A program made the translations under genes and the position numbers. Source: Bacillota bacterium (GTDB lineage Bacteria; Bacillota; UBA4882; UBA10575). From it: a stretch of 52,971 nt of DNA. The notes under the pieces are model-generated. The model had not been told where the DNA came from. It was given only the letters and a program-made list of their open reading frames with translations, and ran no database searches. The DNA lies in NCBI GenBank assembly GCA_012735195.1, contig JAAYIC010000074.1:1-52971 (forward strand), in the 5' to 3' direction. Below are positions 33,118 through 44,956 of this stretch, piece by piece (the first letter of the stretch is position 1; every line of letters starts with the position of its first letter).

Positions 33118-34242
33118 ATGAAGTTCACTTGCCGTCAGGAATTCTTGATGCGCATATTACACATGGGAACCAGAGCTTTAGCGGTAAAAACCACATTGCC
33201 TATTCTCAGCGGTCTGCTTTTGGAATCGCGGGAAAATGAATTGTATTGCGCTTCCACGGATCTGGAGATCGGTATTGAGGTGAAAATCCCCGAAGCCTCC
33301 ATTGTTGAACCAGGACGGGTGGTAGTTCCCGGAAAGGTCTTTTATGATATCATAAGACACCTCCCGCCAGGGGATTTGACGTTGGGGACCGACGAAGAGA
33401 AAAAATCCTTCACTATCAAGGGGAAAAACTCGTTTTTCCAATTACACCTTTTGCCGGATGAAGAATATCCCCTGTTACCGGAGAGGATTGACGAAAAAAA
33501 GGCCAGGGATCAAGGGGCCATGGTTTTTCTTTTGCCGGTGGCCTCTTTCCGTGAGGCGGTCAGATGTACGGTTTATGCCACTGCGCCTGAGGATCCGCGT
33601 CCTTTCCTCTCCAGTGTCCTCGCGGAGTTTCATCCCGGGAGATTGCGTCTGGTCGGTACGGATATCAACCGTTTAGTGGTAAAAGATGTCGGTATCGAGG
33701 GAGAGCAAGAGTTTTCTACGATGATTCCTGTAAATTCCTTGCGCGAGATGGCGAATATCCTCTCCGGTATTGAAGACGAGCAGTTTACGGTCTTTTTCCA
33801 CCAAAAAATGCTCTATATGACCAACGAGGATCTGGTCTTCTCCACCCGATTGGTGGATGCCCAGTACCCCAAGTATCAACAGGTGATCCCCGAGGAATTT
33901 GACGGCGAGATCCGGATCAAAAGGGAGCTTTTCCTCCAGGCCGTCGAGAGGATCGCCCTGCTGGATTTGGCGGTGAAGCTGACATTATCGCCGGGGAAAG
34001 GGATGGAAGTCTCCGCCCAAGGCCCGGAACTGGGAACCGCTTATGAAAATGTGGATTGCGCTTACGAGGGTAAAGATGTGGAGGTGGGGTTTAACTCTCA
34101 TTTTCTTTTAAATTTCTTGAAAACCATCGACCATGACGAGGTCGTTTTCAAGATCTCAGCCGGAATGAAGGCTTCGGTCTTAAAACCGGCGGGTGATGAG
34201 AGTTATACCTATGTGGTTATGCCGCTAAGGATGAATGCCTGA
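33118..34242 (+). CDS. dnaN: DNA polymerase III beta subunit (sliding clamp)
   Basis: Ring-shaped processivity clamp of 374 residues with three similar domains. Recognisable parts are LPILSGLLLESRENELYCAS near the N-terminus, GTDINRLVVKDV in the middle and the YVVMPLRMNA C-terminus, close to the usual MPMRL end that forms the protein-binding pocket. The start ATG 33118 follows GGGGGGAAGAAA. It is the second gene of the dnaA block. Confidence 0.96.
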   Translation: MKFTCRQEFLMRILHMGTRALAVKTTLPILSGLLLESRENELYCASTDLEIGIEVKIPEASIVEPGRVVVPGKVFYDIIRHLPPGDLTLGTDEEKKSFTIKGKNSFFQLHLLPDEEYPLLPERIDEKKARDQGAMVFLLPVASFREAVRCTVYATAPEDPRPFLSSVLAEFHPGRLRLVGTDINRLVVKDVGIEGEQEFSTMIPVNSLREMANILSGIEDEQFTVFFHQKMLYMTNEDLVFSTRLVDAQYPKYQQVIPEEFDGEIRIKRELFLQAVERIALLDLAVKLTLSPGKGMEVSAQGPELGTAYENVDCAYEGKDVEVGFNSHFLLNFLKTIDHDEVVFKISAGMKASVLKPAGDESYTYVVMPLRMNA

Positions 34243-34537
34243 GTTGACGGTGGCGGAAAGTGGAAAAATGAGCAGAGAGCAGAAGATTTTAATAAAGGGT
34301 GAAAGCATCCGGCTGGATCAGTTTCTTAAATGGTCAACTGTGGTTGGTACCGGCGGTGAGGCCAAAATTTTGATCCAACAAGGAAAGATTAGGGTTAATG
34401 GTGAAAAAGAAACAAGGCGTGGAAGAATATTAAAAGAGGGGGACCGGATCTCCTTACCCGACCAGAGGGTCTTGATTGTGAAAGCCGGAGGGGAGAATTG
34501 TGCGGTTGGCAAGAATGATCATCAAGGATTTCCGTAA
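34235..34537 (+). CDS. yaaA: S4-domain RNA-binding protein YaaA-like
   Basis: Small protein of the S4 family found between dnaN and recF in Firmicutes. The S4 core is GESIRLDQFLKW, then GEAKILIQQGKIRVNGEKET. From ATG 34235 it has 100 residues and overlaps dnaN by 8 bp, with AAGGA just upstream. An ATG at 34268 would give 89 residues, nearer the family length, with a poorer ribosome site. Its 3' end overlaps recF by 38 bp. The function is unknown; a ribosome role is suspected. Confidence 0.88.
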   Translation: MPELTVAESGKMSREQKILIKGESIRLDQFLKWSTVVGTGGEAKILIQQGKIRVNGEKETRRGRILKEGDRISLPDQRVLIVKAGGENCAVGKNDHQGFP

Positions 34538-35663
34538 TTATAAAAGGCTAAACCTGCAACTCTCCCCGGCGATTAATGTTTTTTACGGCAACAACGCCCA
34601 GGGTAAGACAAATTTTTTAGAAGCCGTATCGTATTTGGTTTGGGGACGCTCTTTTCGGACTCACCGGGACGAGGAACTTATTCGTGAGGGAGAAGGGGGT
34701 TTTTTTCTAAAAGGCGAATTTTGTGAAGAGGAAACGGCTTCAAACTTAACAGTTGAGATTGGTTACAACCGCCGGCAGTTTTTGGCCAGGATTAACGGGA
34801 AAAAGTATCAAAAAAAAAGAGACTTGTTTGGTCTGGTGAAAGTGGTAACCTTTTCCCCTGACGACCTTTGGTTGATTAAGGGGGGTCCCTCCTATCGGCG
34901 GGAATTTTTAGACCTCTACCTTTCCCAGGCTTATCCGGCTTATAGAAACGCCTTCCGGGAATATTACCGGATCTTGCAACAGAGAAACAGGCTTTTAAAA
35001 GAGATCCGGGAAGGCAGGGGAAATAACCAGCTTTTGGAGTCCTGGACGGAGAAGTTTATTGACAGCGGCAGCCGTTTGGTCCTCTACCGGTTGAGAGGGT
35101 TGGAAGAGATCCGTTCAGCACTTAAAGAATATCACCACTGGATCTCCGGGACCAAAGAAGAAATGGACTGTACTTACTGGGGTTGTGGCGCCAGCCGGAA
35201 ACTGGAGCAAAGGGCGATCGCTGAAGAAATGGGCCGCTGTTTGCGGAGGCAAAGGGGAGAAGAGATAAGAAGAGGAATGACCCTGGCCGGTCCTCACCGG
35301 GATGATCTGATCTTGACCATTAATCGCACACATGGGTGCGCGGACGCGACTGATCCGGGGTCCACAGGGGTGAATATCCGGATCTATGGTTCCCAGGGCC
35401 AGCAGCGGACCGCGGCCCTGGCTTTGAAAATGGCGATGGTTGATTTGATTGCCAGGGAGGACAAGACCCCGCCCCTTTTATTGTTGGATGATGCCTTTTC
35501 CGAATTCGATGACAGCAGAAAAAAAGAGCTTTTAAAACTTTTAACCACGAAAACTCAGACCTTCGTTACAACCACCGAACCGGAAACAGTTAAGGATTTG
35601 CCGGGAGAAATCTGGTTCTTCCATGTTAAAGAAGGGATGATTGTTGACAAGAAGCAAGGGTAG
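34500..35663 (+). CDS. recF: DNA replication and repair protein RecF
   Basis: SMC-like ATPase that helps load RecA at gaps. Walker A is GNNAQGKTNFLEAV, the signature is YGSQGQQRTAALALKMA, Walker B is PLLLLDDAFSEFD. The length of 387 residues is normal. The start is GTG 34500 with GGAGGGGAG upstream. The frame overlaps the S4 gene at its start and the DUF721 gene at its end, so the cluster is tightly coupled. Confidence 0.96.
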   Translation: MRLARMIIKDFRNYKRLNLQLSPAINVFYGNNAQGKTNFLEAVSYLVWGRSFRTHRDEELIREGEGGFFLKGEFCEEETASNLTVEIGYNRRQFLARINGKKYQKKRDLFGLVKVVTFSPDDLWLIKGGPSYRREFLDLYLSQAYPAYRNAFREYYRILQQRNRLLKEIREGRGNNQLLESWTEKFIDSGSRLVLYRLRGLEEIRSALKEYHHWISGTKEEMDCTYWGCGASRKLEQRAIAEEMGRCLRRQRGEEIRRGMTLAGPHRDDLILTINRTHGCADATDPGSTGVNIRIYGSQGQQRTAALALKMAMVDLIAREDKTPPLLLLDDAFSEFDDSRKKELLKLLTTKTQTFVTTTEPETVKDLPGEIWFFHVKEGMIVDKKQG

Positions 35664-36123
35664 TCCCGTGCCGCTGACCCGGGTTTACAGGGAATTGATC
35701 GAGAGGATACCCGGCCCCGGCCGCTTAAAGGAGGGTTTGGCCTTGTATTTCTGGCCGCGGGTGGCCGGAAAGGAACTGGAGACAAAAGCAAAAGCGGAAA
35801 GGGTAAAAAACGGTATCCTCTGGGTGAAATGCCCGGATCCGGCCTTCAGTTACAATTTGAGCTTTTTTAAAAAGGAGATTATGAGAAAATACCGGAGGCT
35901 GCTCGGGCCGGGAGTCATCCGTTCTGTCCGGATTGTTACCGGCGAGGTAGAGAACCAACCGCAGGCCACAGAGGAAAACTACCCGTACAGGGTGGCGGGG
36001 CCGTTGGGGAAGTTAACCTTCCCTCCTGAGGTTAAACGGGTAAGTGATGCCGGATTAAGGGCGGCTTATACCAGATTTTATAACCTCTGTAAAAAGGTGA
36101 AAGAAGGCCCTGGTAAGGCCTGA
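35641..36123 (+). CDS. DUF721 (DciA-like) protein
   Basis: Small basic protein of 160 residues with the DUF721 fold: WPRVAGKELETKAKAERVKN, then GILWVKCPDPAFSYNLSFFK. Related DciA proteins load the replicative helicase in bacteria lacking DnaC/DnaI; such a role here is inference. The start may be TTG 35641, with GAAGGGATGA upstream, or GTG 35668. It overlaps the end of recF, as is common in Firmicutes. Confidence 0.85.
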   Translation: MLTRSKGSPVPLTRVYRELIERIPGPGRLKEGLALYFWPRVAGKELETKAKAERVKNGILWVKCPDPAFSYNLSFFKKEIMRKYRRLLGPGVIRSVRIVTGEVENQPQATEENYPYRVAGPLGKLTFPPEVKRVSDAGLRAAYTRFYNLCKKVKEGPGKA

Positions 36124-36186
36124 ACTGAAAGATTCTGCAAAACGACTGGGAACGGTATGGAGAATAATAATAAGGGGTGATAAAAG

Positions 36187-36420
36187 GTGTTTTTACATCT
36201 GGGAGGAAATACGGTTGCCGAGGGAAAAAAGATCATTGCCATTTTGAATCTGGAGAAGGGATCCTGTTGTAAAGATTTGATAAATAATAAACAAAATAGG
36301 CAGGTAGAAGATGTTTCAGAGGGAAAACCTAAAGCGTTGGTTCTTACCGACGACCGGATTATTATTACCCCGATATCCTCTTTAACCCTTAGTAAACGGG
36401 CAAAGCAAACCGCGGTGTAG
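36187..36420 (+). CDS. remB: RemB/YaaB-like extracellular-matrix regulatory protein (DUF370)
   Basis: Small protein of 77 residues. FLHLGGNTVAEGKKIIAILN at the start and ALVLTDDRIIITPISSLTL at the end match the RemA/RemB family (B. subtilis YaaB sits at the same place, between recF and gyrB). RemA is a DNA-binding matrix regulator; the function of RemB is unclear. The start is GTG 36187 behind AAGGGGTGAT. The middle (SCCKDLINNKQNRQVEDV) is variable. Confidence 0.9.
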   Translation: MFLHLGGNTVAEGKKIIAILNLEKGSCCKDLINNKQNRQVEDVSEGKPKALVLTDDRIIITPISSLTLSKRAKQTAV

Positions 36421-36435
36421 GTAGATTGGTGATGA

Positions 36436-38376
<1,941 letters not shown>

Positions 38377-38402
38377 ATCCAGCCGGAAGTGGAGGGAATA
38401 AA

Positions 38403-40850
38403 GTGGCGGAAGTCAGAGAAGGAAGAATCCTCCCGGTCAAGATAGAACAAGAAATGAAAAGTTCTTATCTGAATTACGCGATGAGTGTCATCGTCAGCCG
38501 GGCGCTGCCCGATGTCCGGGACGGGTTGAAACCGGTGCAGCGAAGGATTCTTTATGGTATGTACGAGTCCGGAACAACCCCGGATAAAACCTTTAAAAAA
38601 TCGGCCCGGGTGGTCGGGGATGTGATGGGTCGCTATCACCCCCACGGGGACAGGGCCATTTATGATGCGATGGTCCGGATGGCGCAGGATTTTTCCTACC
38701 GTTATCCATTAGTGCAGGGACAGGGTAATTTTGGATCTATTGATGACGATCCGCCGGCGGCGATGAGATATACCGAAGTCCGCCTTTCCCACCTGGCCAT
38801 GGAGATCCTGCGGGATCTTGAAAAAGAGACCGTAGACTTTATGCCCAACTTTGATGAAAGTATGAAAGAACCGGTGGTCTTACCGTCGCGCTTTCCAAAT
38901 CTCTTGGCCAACGGCTCTTCCGGAATCGCGGTGGGGATGGCCACCAATATCCCCCCGCACAATCTGGGAGAGATCATCGACGGGGCCGTGCGGTTGATTG
39001 ACGACCCGGAGATTGATGACGAAACCCTTCTTTCGATTGTCAAAGGTCCCGACTTCCCCACCGGCGGCTTAATCCTGGGTAAGGAAGGGATCCGTGACGC
39101 CTACCTGACAGGCCGGGGGAGTGTAATCATGCGGGCCCGGACCAGGATTGAGACGCTCAGCGGCGGAAAAACCCAGATCGTGGTTACGGAAATCCCCTAT
39201 CTGGTGAACAAGGCGCGTCTGGTGGAGAAGATTGCCAGTTTGGCCAGGGACAAGGTGGTTGAAGGCCTTACGGATCTCCGCGATGAATCGGACCGCTCCG
39301 GGATGCGGATCATTATAGAACTGAAAAAAGACGCCAATCCCCACGTTGTCCTGAATAAACTCTTCAAACATACGCAGCTCCAGGATACCTTCGGCGTCAT
39401 CATGCTGGTCCTGGTGGATAAGGAACCCCGGATTTTGACCCTCCGGGAGATGCTCTGTTACTACCTCGAGCACCAGGAAGAGATTGTGACCAGGCGAACC
39501 CGTTACGATCTCCGCCGGGCGGAGGAAAGAGCCCACATCCTTGAAGGCCTCCGGATCGCCCTGGATAATATTGATGCGGTCATCAACCTGATCCGGTCCT
39601 CCCGCACGGTGGAGAAGGCCCGGGAAGGGTTGATGAAAAACTTCGGTCTCTCGGAAAAACAGGCCCAAGCCATTTTGGATATGCGTCTCCAGCGCCTGAC
39701 CGGTCTGGAAAGGGAGAAGATCGAGGATGAATATAAAGAGTTGCTCAAGACCATCGCCTACTACCGGGAGCTCCTGGCGGACCGGCAGAAGATCAGGGGC
39801 GTGGTCCGGGAGGAACTGCTGGCTATAAAAGAGAAATTTGCCGACCCGCGGCGGACCGAGATTTTGCCCGGGGTGGAAGGGGATTTCTCCCCGGAGGAAC
39901 TGGTGGCCGATGAAGATATTGTTGTCACCATTACCCACTTCGGGTATATCAAGCGCCTACCGGTTACCACCTACAGAAGTCAACGCCGGGGCGGGCGGGG
40001 GATAACCGCCCTTCAAACCAAGGAAGAGGATTTTGTGGAGCACCTCTTTATCACCTCCACCCATGACTATGTGCTCTTTTTTACCAACACCGGCCGCGTC
40101 TACCGGTTGCGGGGGTTCGATATTCCGGAGGCTTCCCGTCAGGCCAGGGGGACGGCGATTATTAATTTGATCCCCGTGGAGCCGGGGGAAAGAGTAGCCG
40201 CGGTCATTCCGGTCAAGAACTTCTCCGACGACCATTACCTGGTGATGTGCACCAAAAACGGGCTGGTAAAGAAGACGGTGCTCTCGGAATATGAGACTGC
40301 AAGAAAAATCGGTATCCAGGGAATCAATCTGGTTGACGATGATGAACTGATCAATGTCCGTCTGACCGACGGGAAGAGGGAACTGACGCTCGTAACGGAA
40401 AATGGACAGTCAATCCGTTTCAGCGAAGCGGAGATCCGTACCACCGGCAGGGTTTCGCAGGGAGTCAAAGGCATCACCCTGCGCCCCGGGGACCGGGTCG
40501 TCGGGATGGATGTGATTAAAGACGATGCCGAACTGCTGGTCATCAGTGAGTTGGGTTTTGGAAAAAGGACACCGCTCTCCCAATACCGGCAACAGGGCCG
40601 GGGCGGGGTAGGCATCAAAACCCTGCGGCAAACGGAGAAAAACGGGAAGATTATCGGGGTCAAAGTGGTCTATCCCGAGCACGAGCTAATGCTCATCACC
40701 GCCAACGGGGTGATTATCCGGGTGGCCGTTAAAGACATCCCGTCGCACGGCCGTGATACGCAGGGGGTAAAAATAATGAGCGTCAGGGATGATGAACGGG
40801 TGGTGGCCCTGGCCAGAGTGGTCGGGAAAGAAGAAGAGAATGGAGAGTGA
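38403..40850 (+). CDS. gyrA: DNA gyrase subunit A
   Basis: DNA breakage-reunion subunit of gyrase, 815 residues. The catalytic tyrosine is Tyr123 in [11 protein letters not shown]. The GyrA-box SQRRGGRG in the C-terminal beta-pinwheel identifies it as gyrase rather than topoisomerase IV. In the quinolone region the sequence is [12 protein letters not shown]: arginine (84) replaces the usual Ser/Thr, and IDDDPPAAM replaces IDGDPAAAM. The start is GTG 38403. The 3' end runs into the next gene. Confidence 0.97.
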   Translation: MAEVREGRILPVKIEQEMKSSYLNYAMSVIVSRALPDVRDGLKPVQRRILYGMYESGTTPDKTFKKSARVVGDVMGRYHPHGDRAIYDAMVRMAQDFSYRYPLVQGQGNFGSIDDDPPAAMRYTEVRLSHLAMEILRDLEKETVDFMPNFDESMKEPVVLPSRFPNLLANGSSGIAVGMATNIPPHNLGEIIDGAVRLIDDPEIDDETLLSIVKGPDFPTGGLILGKEGIRDAYLTGRGSVIMRARTRIETLSGGKTQIVVTEIPYLVNKARLVEKIASLARDKVVEGLTDLRDESDRSGMRIIIELKKDANPHVVLNKLFKHTQLQDTFGVIMLVLVDKEPRILTLREMLCYYLEHQEEIVTRRTRYDLRRAEERAHILEGLRIALDNIDAVINLIRSSRTVEKAREGLMKNFGLSEKQAQAILDMRLQRLTGLEREKIEDEYKELLKTIAYYRELLADRQKIRGVVREELLAIKEKFADPRRTEILPGVEGDFSPEELVADEDIVVTITHFGYIKRLPVTTYRSQRRGGRGITALQTKEEDFVEHLFITSTHDYVLFFTNTGRVYRLRGFDIPEASRQARGTAIINLIPVEPGERVAAVIPVKNFSDDHYLVMCTKNGLVKKTVLSEYETARKIGIQGINLVDDDELINVRLTDGKRELTLVTENGQSIRFSEAEIRTTGRVSQGVKGITLRPGDRVVGMDVIKDDAELLVISELGFGKRTPLSQYRQQGRGGVGIKTLRQTEKNGKIIGVKVVYPEHELMLITANGVIIRVAVKDIPSHGRDTQGVKIMSVRDDERVVALARVVGKEEENGE

Positions 40851-42930
40851 ACCGGTGCGGTTTAAAAAGGTGATCCTGAATAATTTCGGTGTATATCACG
40901 AAACCGAGATTTCTCTGGTCACCCCCTTCACCATAGTGGACGCACGGGGCGGAAACGCAGGGAAGACCGTAATTGATGCCATTGTGGGGGTGCTTTTCGG
41001 TTGCCCTCCCGGCCGACGCGGCGAGTTTTCCCGCTATGCCCCGTCTGCAGCCGGAGAGAGGTTTTCCGCTTCCCTCTTTTTAACCACGGAAAACGGGAAG
41101 GAGTTTTTGATCGGTAAAGACTTCCACCGGGAAGAGCTGGAGGTCTTTCAAGAGGAAGATTTCTCCCTGACCCTTCTTCCCCCCACCAGTCTCATGGAGA
41201 TTCTCTATAATGAGCTAAAAACCTTAAACCCTATAGATTTTGAGGCACTGTTCGTTTTTAACAGGGGTCCGGTGGAAATCCGGCTAGACTCGCCCATCCT
41301 GCGGGATCAGCTCAACAAGATCCAGAGCCGGGGGATTCACTGGGAAGCGGTTGAGGAGATGCTGGCGGCTCCCCCGGTGGCGGCCGCCGAGACGGAATCA
41401 GAAACAGCAGAGACAGAAAGGGAAATAATAACCAGTGTGTATCCGCTACCGCCCGGAGAGACCGGGGGGGAACCGGGGGATACCGGTACCGCCGGTGCGG
41501 ATGCAGAGGCAGTGGAGGCGGCGCTTCTGGCGCTAGAGGTGATTCAAGCCCGGCGGCGGGAGGTTGAAGAGAAGATCAAAGAACTCCGGAGTCAAAATGC
41601 GCGCCGGTATGAGCTGGAAGCAGAACTGGAGCGGGTGAAAGCGGAAAGGGAAGCTCTGGCCCCTTATGAACCGTTTGTGGCCGACGGTTCCCGGATTACC
41701 GTGGAAGAACTATCACGCCAACTGGCCGCTATTGAACTGGAAAGGAAGTACCTGGAGGAGAAGATTAGGGAAAAACGGGAGAGTGAAGAGAGCGTACAGC
41801 GGGAGATCCGGCTTCTCCAGGAGAAGATAGAGGCTTTTCCAAAAGAATTTATGGACCCGGGGTTGCAGGATGAGGTAAGAATTCTGGTCCAGCAAAAGGA
41901 GGAAAAACTCTACTTGCTGCGCAGGTTGGAAGAGCAATTAAAGCTCTACGGCGGCAGGAAGGGGATCCTGGGTCTGGGTGGACGGCGGGCGGAAATCACT
42001 GAGCTTGAAGAGAGGATCGCCCGCCAACTGGATGAGATCTCCGGGATCAGGAACAGGCTTAACACCCTCCTTAAAGGGCGGTCGGCAGAGGATTTTTTAG
42101 AAGAAGTAAAATTGCAAAAGAAGTACCTGGCAGACTTGGAAAAACTGGAAAGAAGCCCGGAAGGGGAAAAGAATGATTACGAAGCGCAGCACCGGGAACT
42201 TCTCCGGCAGGAGGAGGAGACCCGCGGGAAGATGCGGGATCTCCTGGCACGGGCCGGCTCGGAGGAGTATGAGACGATCAAAGAGAAGGTTAAGCGGTTA
42301 AGCCTTTTGAAAAAGAGAGAAAACGAACTGCAAAGCGAGGTTGCGGCCTTGGAAGCCGGTGTTTCCGCAGAGAGCCTTGGCACTTTGGAAGCAGAGAGGA
42401 AGCGGCTGGAGGAAGAAGAGAAGGAACAGGAAAAAACCGTCGAACTCGAGAAAAAAAGAGCGGCACAGGAAAGAGAAGCCAGGGAAAAGGCGGAAGCCCG
42501 CAGGAGAGAGGCTGAAAAGGCGCAATCCCGGGCAGATTATCTTCCGGAGGCTGATAAGGAAGCCGCCGGGGAGGAGTCTTTCGCCGCTTCCTATCTCCGG
42601 CTGGTAAAACTGGTGGACGGATTAACCGGGGGTAAGTATAACGGGGTTTTGCCGGAGTTCAGGGAGGGCGGGATTGATCTTCTTGTCCGGGAAAAAGCCA
42701 CAGCTTCTTGGATCTCCCAGCAGATCCTGCCGCCGGAAACCGGCAACCTGATCCGTATGGCTTTCCGTGTCTTCCTGGCTCGCCTCCATACTCCGGCCCG
42801 GAGTTTTCCTTTGCTCTTTGAGGCCCCGCCGGTCCATGGCAGCCGGGAAGAGGGAGAAAGAGTCCTGGCACTGCTGGAAGAGGCCTTTCCGGAAGTACAG
42901 ATTATCGCTTTTCTGACGGAAGCGGCGTAG
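40840..42930 (+). CDS. Rad50/YhaN-like coiled-coil protein with degenerate ATPase motifs
   Basis: Unrecognised gene directly attached to gyrA. The N-terminus ([20 protein letters not shown]) is that of SbcC/Rad50/RecF-like ATPases. The Walker A position reads ARGGNAGKT (35-43): the Lys-Thr is kept but the first glycine is replaced by Arg. Residues about 225-540 are a long charged coiled coil, with a central [13 protein letters not shown] break that may be the hinge. The end resembles YhaN-type proteins ([14 protein letters not shown]), yet the signature is [13 protein letters not shown] and Walker B is [13 protein letters not shown], without the usual Asp-Asp. A Glu/Ala/Gly-rich stretch (about 185-225) links head and coil. 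The start is ATG 40840 (overlapping gyrA by 11 bp) or GTG 40855, which has GGAGAGTGA upstream. Function unknown. Confidence 0.8.
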   Translation: MESEPVRFKKVILNNFGVYHETEISLVTPFTIVDARGGNAGKTVIDAIVGVLFGCPPGRRGEFSRYAPSAAGERFSASLFLTTENGKEFLIGKDFHREELEVFQEEDFSLTLLPPTSLMEILYNELKTLNPIDFEALFVFNRGPVEIRLDSPILRDQLNKIQSRGIHWEAVEEMLAAPPVAAAETESETAETEREIITSVYPLPPGETGGEPGDTGTAGADAEAVEAALLALEVIQARRREVEEKIKELRSQNARRYELEAELERVKAEREALAPYEPFVADGSRITVEELSRQLAAIELERKYLEEKIREKRESEESVQREIRLLQEKIEAFPKEFMDPGLQDEVRILVQQKEEKLYLLRRLEEQLKLYGGRKGILGLGGRRAEITELEERIARQLDEISGIRNRLNTLLKGRSAEDFLEEVKLQKKYLADLEKLERSPEGEKNDYEAQHRELLRQEEETRGKMRDLLARAGSEEYETIKEKVKRLSLLKKRENELQSEVAALEAGVSAESLGTLEAERKRLEEEEKEQEKTVELEKKRAAQEREAREKAEARRREAEKAQSRADYLPEADKEAAGEESFAASYLRLVKLVDGLTGGKYNGVLPEFREGGIDLLVREKATASWISQQILPPETGNLIRMAFRVFLARLHTPARSFPLLFEAPPVHGSREEGERVLALLEEAFPEVQIIAFLTEAA

Positions 42931-43048
42931 CAATTGCCTAACGGGTAACGGCGGGATGCGGAGTCCGGCCCGCATGGGGAGGTAATGGCCACGGGCGGGG
43001 GGAGCCGGCGACGGGATGGTGTGATATGGGGGAAATGCGGAGAGAGTT

Positions 43049-44224
43049 TTGGGGGTGCGAGAAGTGAGGGATTACCGGTTTAGAAGTTCCTCCCCGCGGA
43101 TCGGCAGTTTCGGGCAGATGATGTTTGCCGCGTTTCTTGGCGGACTCCTGGTCCTGCTGGCTGTGAGGTATACCGGTTTGGGCGAGTATTTGACATACCG
43201 CCCGCCGGTACAGGAAGAACCGGATTCTTCCACCCGCGTGTTGCCCGGGCCCGATGTTACCGATTTTGAAAGCGCCACCATCCGGGTGGTGGAGAAGGTG
43301 GGGCCGGCGGTGGTGATGATCACAACCACCAGATTGATCGAGGTCAGCGATTTTTTTGGATTCATCTGGTATCCCCAGGAAGTACAGGGGCTGGGCTCCG
43401 GGGTGATCTTCCGGAAAGATGGTTATATCCTCACCAACCACCATGTGATAAAAGAGGCGCGGTAGATCCGCGTCATCCTGCCGGACGGGCGGACTTTTCC
43501 CGCCCGTGTGATTGGGGCGGATCAATATACGGACCTGGCGGTCTTGAAGATTGAAGGGGAAAACTTGCCTGTGGCGGAGTTTGGCGATTCGGAGGCCTTA
43601 CGTGTGGGGCAGTTGGCGATTGCCATTGGCAACCCCATAGGCGAGGGGCTGAAAAACACGGTGACCACCGGGGTAATCAGCGCCCTGGGGCGGACCCTGG
43701 ATCTGGGGAACAATGTCACCCTCCGGGATGTGATCCAGACCGATGCCTCAATTAACCCGGGAAATTCCGGGGGCCCCCTATTGAACAGCAGGGGGGAAGT
43801 GATCGGGATCAATACCGCTATTATCCAAGATGCGCAGGGGATCGGGTTCGCGATCCCAGCCAACAAGGCCCGGGAGATTGCCGGGGTGCTCATCGCCGAG
43901 GGGCGGGTGCCCCGTGCCGGCATCGGCATTACTTACATGCCCTTTGATGCGACCAACCGCCGTCAGGTCGAGGCCCGTTTCCGGATCCGCCTGCCGGTTG
44001 ATGAGGGCTTTCTCATTACCCATGTGGTTTCCGGGGGGCCGGCGGCTAAGGCAGGCTTGCGCCCCGGCGATGTGGTGGTGGAGATCAACCGGCAAAAAGT
44101 GAGTATGGGAACGGATTTCCAAGGACTGGACCTGCGGGTTGGGGACCGGGTGCTCTTGGGGATTCAGCGGGGAGCCCGGCGGATGGAGGTTGAGATCATC
44201 GCCGAAGAGCTGAGAACTTCCTGA
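43049..44224 (+). pseudogene. HtrA/DegP-like serine protease interrupted by an amber codon
   Basis: Membrane-anchored trypsin-like protease with PDZ domain. One N-terminal membrane segment (MMFAAFLGGLLVLLAV) is followed by the protease domain with His in ILTNHHVIKEAR, Asp in QYTDLAVLKIEG and Ser in NPGNSGGPLL; the PDZ domain is at the end (VVSGGPAAKAGLRPGDVV). A TAG at 43463-43465 lies in the same frame between the His and Asp segments, and translation on either side joins smoothly (KEAR, stop, IRVILPDGR). No frameshift is needed. The first part alone has no active site; a restart after the stop would lack the His and the anchor. The start is TTG 43049 or GTG 43064. Nonsense mutation, sequencing error or readthrough are all possible. 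Confidence 0.85.
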
Positions 44225-44237
44225 GCCGGTTTCTTGG

Positions 44238-44264
44238 GGCGGGGTAAGACCCGCCTTTTCTTTT
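44238..44264 (+). terminator. terminator after htrA
   Basis: GGCGGG-GTAAGA-CCCGCC followed by TTTTCTTTT, 14 bp after the htrA stop. Confidence 0.9.
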
Positions 44265-44318
44265 ATCTGTGTTCTCCCGTACCGGTAAAGAAAGGTTTAC
44301 GGAACGAATGGCTAAGGA

Positions 44319-44795
44319 GTGGTTCTGCTGCTGCACCTGAAAGTGGTGGCGGTCGGTAAGATCAAAGAGCGGTACCTGCAGGAGGGGATCGCCGAATACC
44401 GGAAACGTCTCCGTCCTTATGCGCGTTTGACGATTGAGGAGGTACCCGACGAGCCCCTGCGGGATGACGGGGGAAGAAGAGCCCGGCAGATTGAGGGGGA
44501 ACGGATTCTTGCCCGGGCCGGCGCTTCCGCGTATCTGGTTGCTCTTGACCGCGGCGGCAAGGCCTATTCCTCGGAAGAGCTCGCCGCCTGGCTCGGCGAA
44601 AGGGAAATGGCCGGGAAAGAGGTGGTCTTTATCATCGGCGGGGCCACCGGCCTTTCGCCGCAGGTTTTAGAGAAGGCCGACGCGCGTCTTTCCTTTTCTC
44701 GCCTGACCTTTCCCCACCAGTTGTTCCGTCTCCTTCTTCTGGAACAGATCTACCGGGCCTTCAGGATCCTGCGGGGCGAACCCTACCACTGGTAA
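44319..44795 (+). CDS. rlmH: 23S rRNA (pseudouridine1915-N3)-methyltransferase RlmH
   Basis: SPOUT methyltransferase acting on Psi1915 in helix 69 of 23S rRNA. The core starts LKVVAVGKIKERYL; the knot is VVFIIGGATGLSPQVL and FPHQLFRLLLLEQIYRAF; the end EPYHW is close to the family's EPYHK. Length is about 155-159. The nominal GTG 44319 is part of the AAGGAGTGG Shine-Dalgarno itself, so the true start may be CTG 44331, 8 nt further on, which gives the usual N-terminus. The gene is often near the origin in Firmicutes. Confidence 0.94.
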   Translation: MVLLLHLKVVAVGKIKERYLQEGIAEYRKRLRPYARLTIEEVPDEPLRDDGGRRARQIEGERILARAGASAYLVALDRGGKAYSSEELAAWLGEREMAGKEVVFIIGGATGLSPQVLEKADARLSFSRLTFPHQLFRLLLLEQIYRAFRILRGEPYHW

Positions 44796-44861
44796 AAGAG
44801 ATCTGGGCGACGCATCTCTGCATGGTTGTAGGTCAGCGCTCCTTTCAAGCCAATCCGCTCC

Positions 44862-44890
44862 TTGAAAAAATAGCTTTTCTGTGTTAAATT
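44862..44890 (+). promoter_or_regulatory. promoter of the Rrf2 regulator gene
   Basis: TTGAAA (44862-44867) and TAAATT (44885-44890) with 17-bp spacing, about 65 bp before the start codon. No copy of the metY/iscS operator motif is obvious here. Confidence 0.5.
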
Positions 44891-44956
44891 TGAGATGCCA
44901 TTCAAGTTTAGGTAAAATTCCTGCTTCCGGCCGGCGGAGAGAAAGGAGTTTGTTTC

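Noticed and set aside
42985-43083. 32-codon frame starting ATG behind GGGGAGG, before htrA
   Set aside because: Spacing from the GGAGG to the ATG is only 2 nt, the translation is Gly/Arg-rich low complexity, and it overlaps the htrA start.
43463-43465. Genome-wide amber reassignment (for example pyrrolysine)
   Set aside because: Several full-length genes in the window end at TAG at the expected place, so TAG works as a stop; the two interrupted genes also carry different stops (TAA and TAG).
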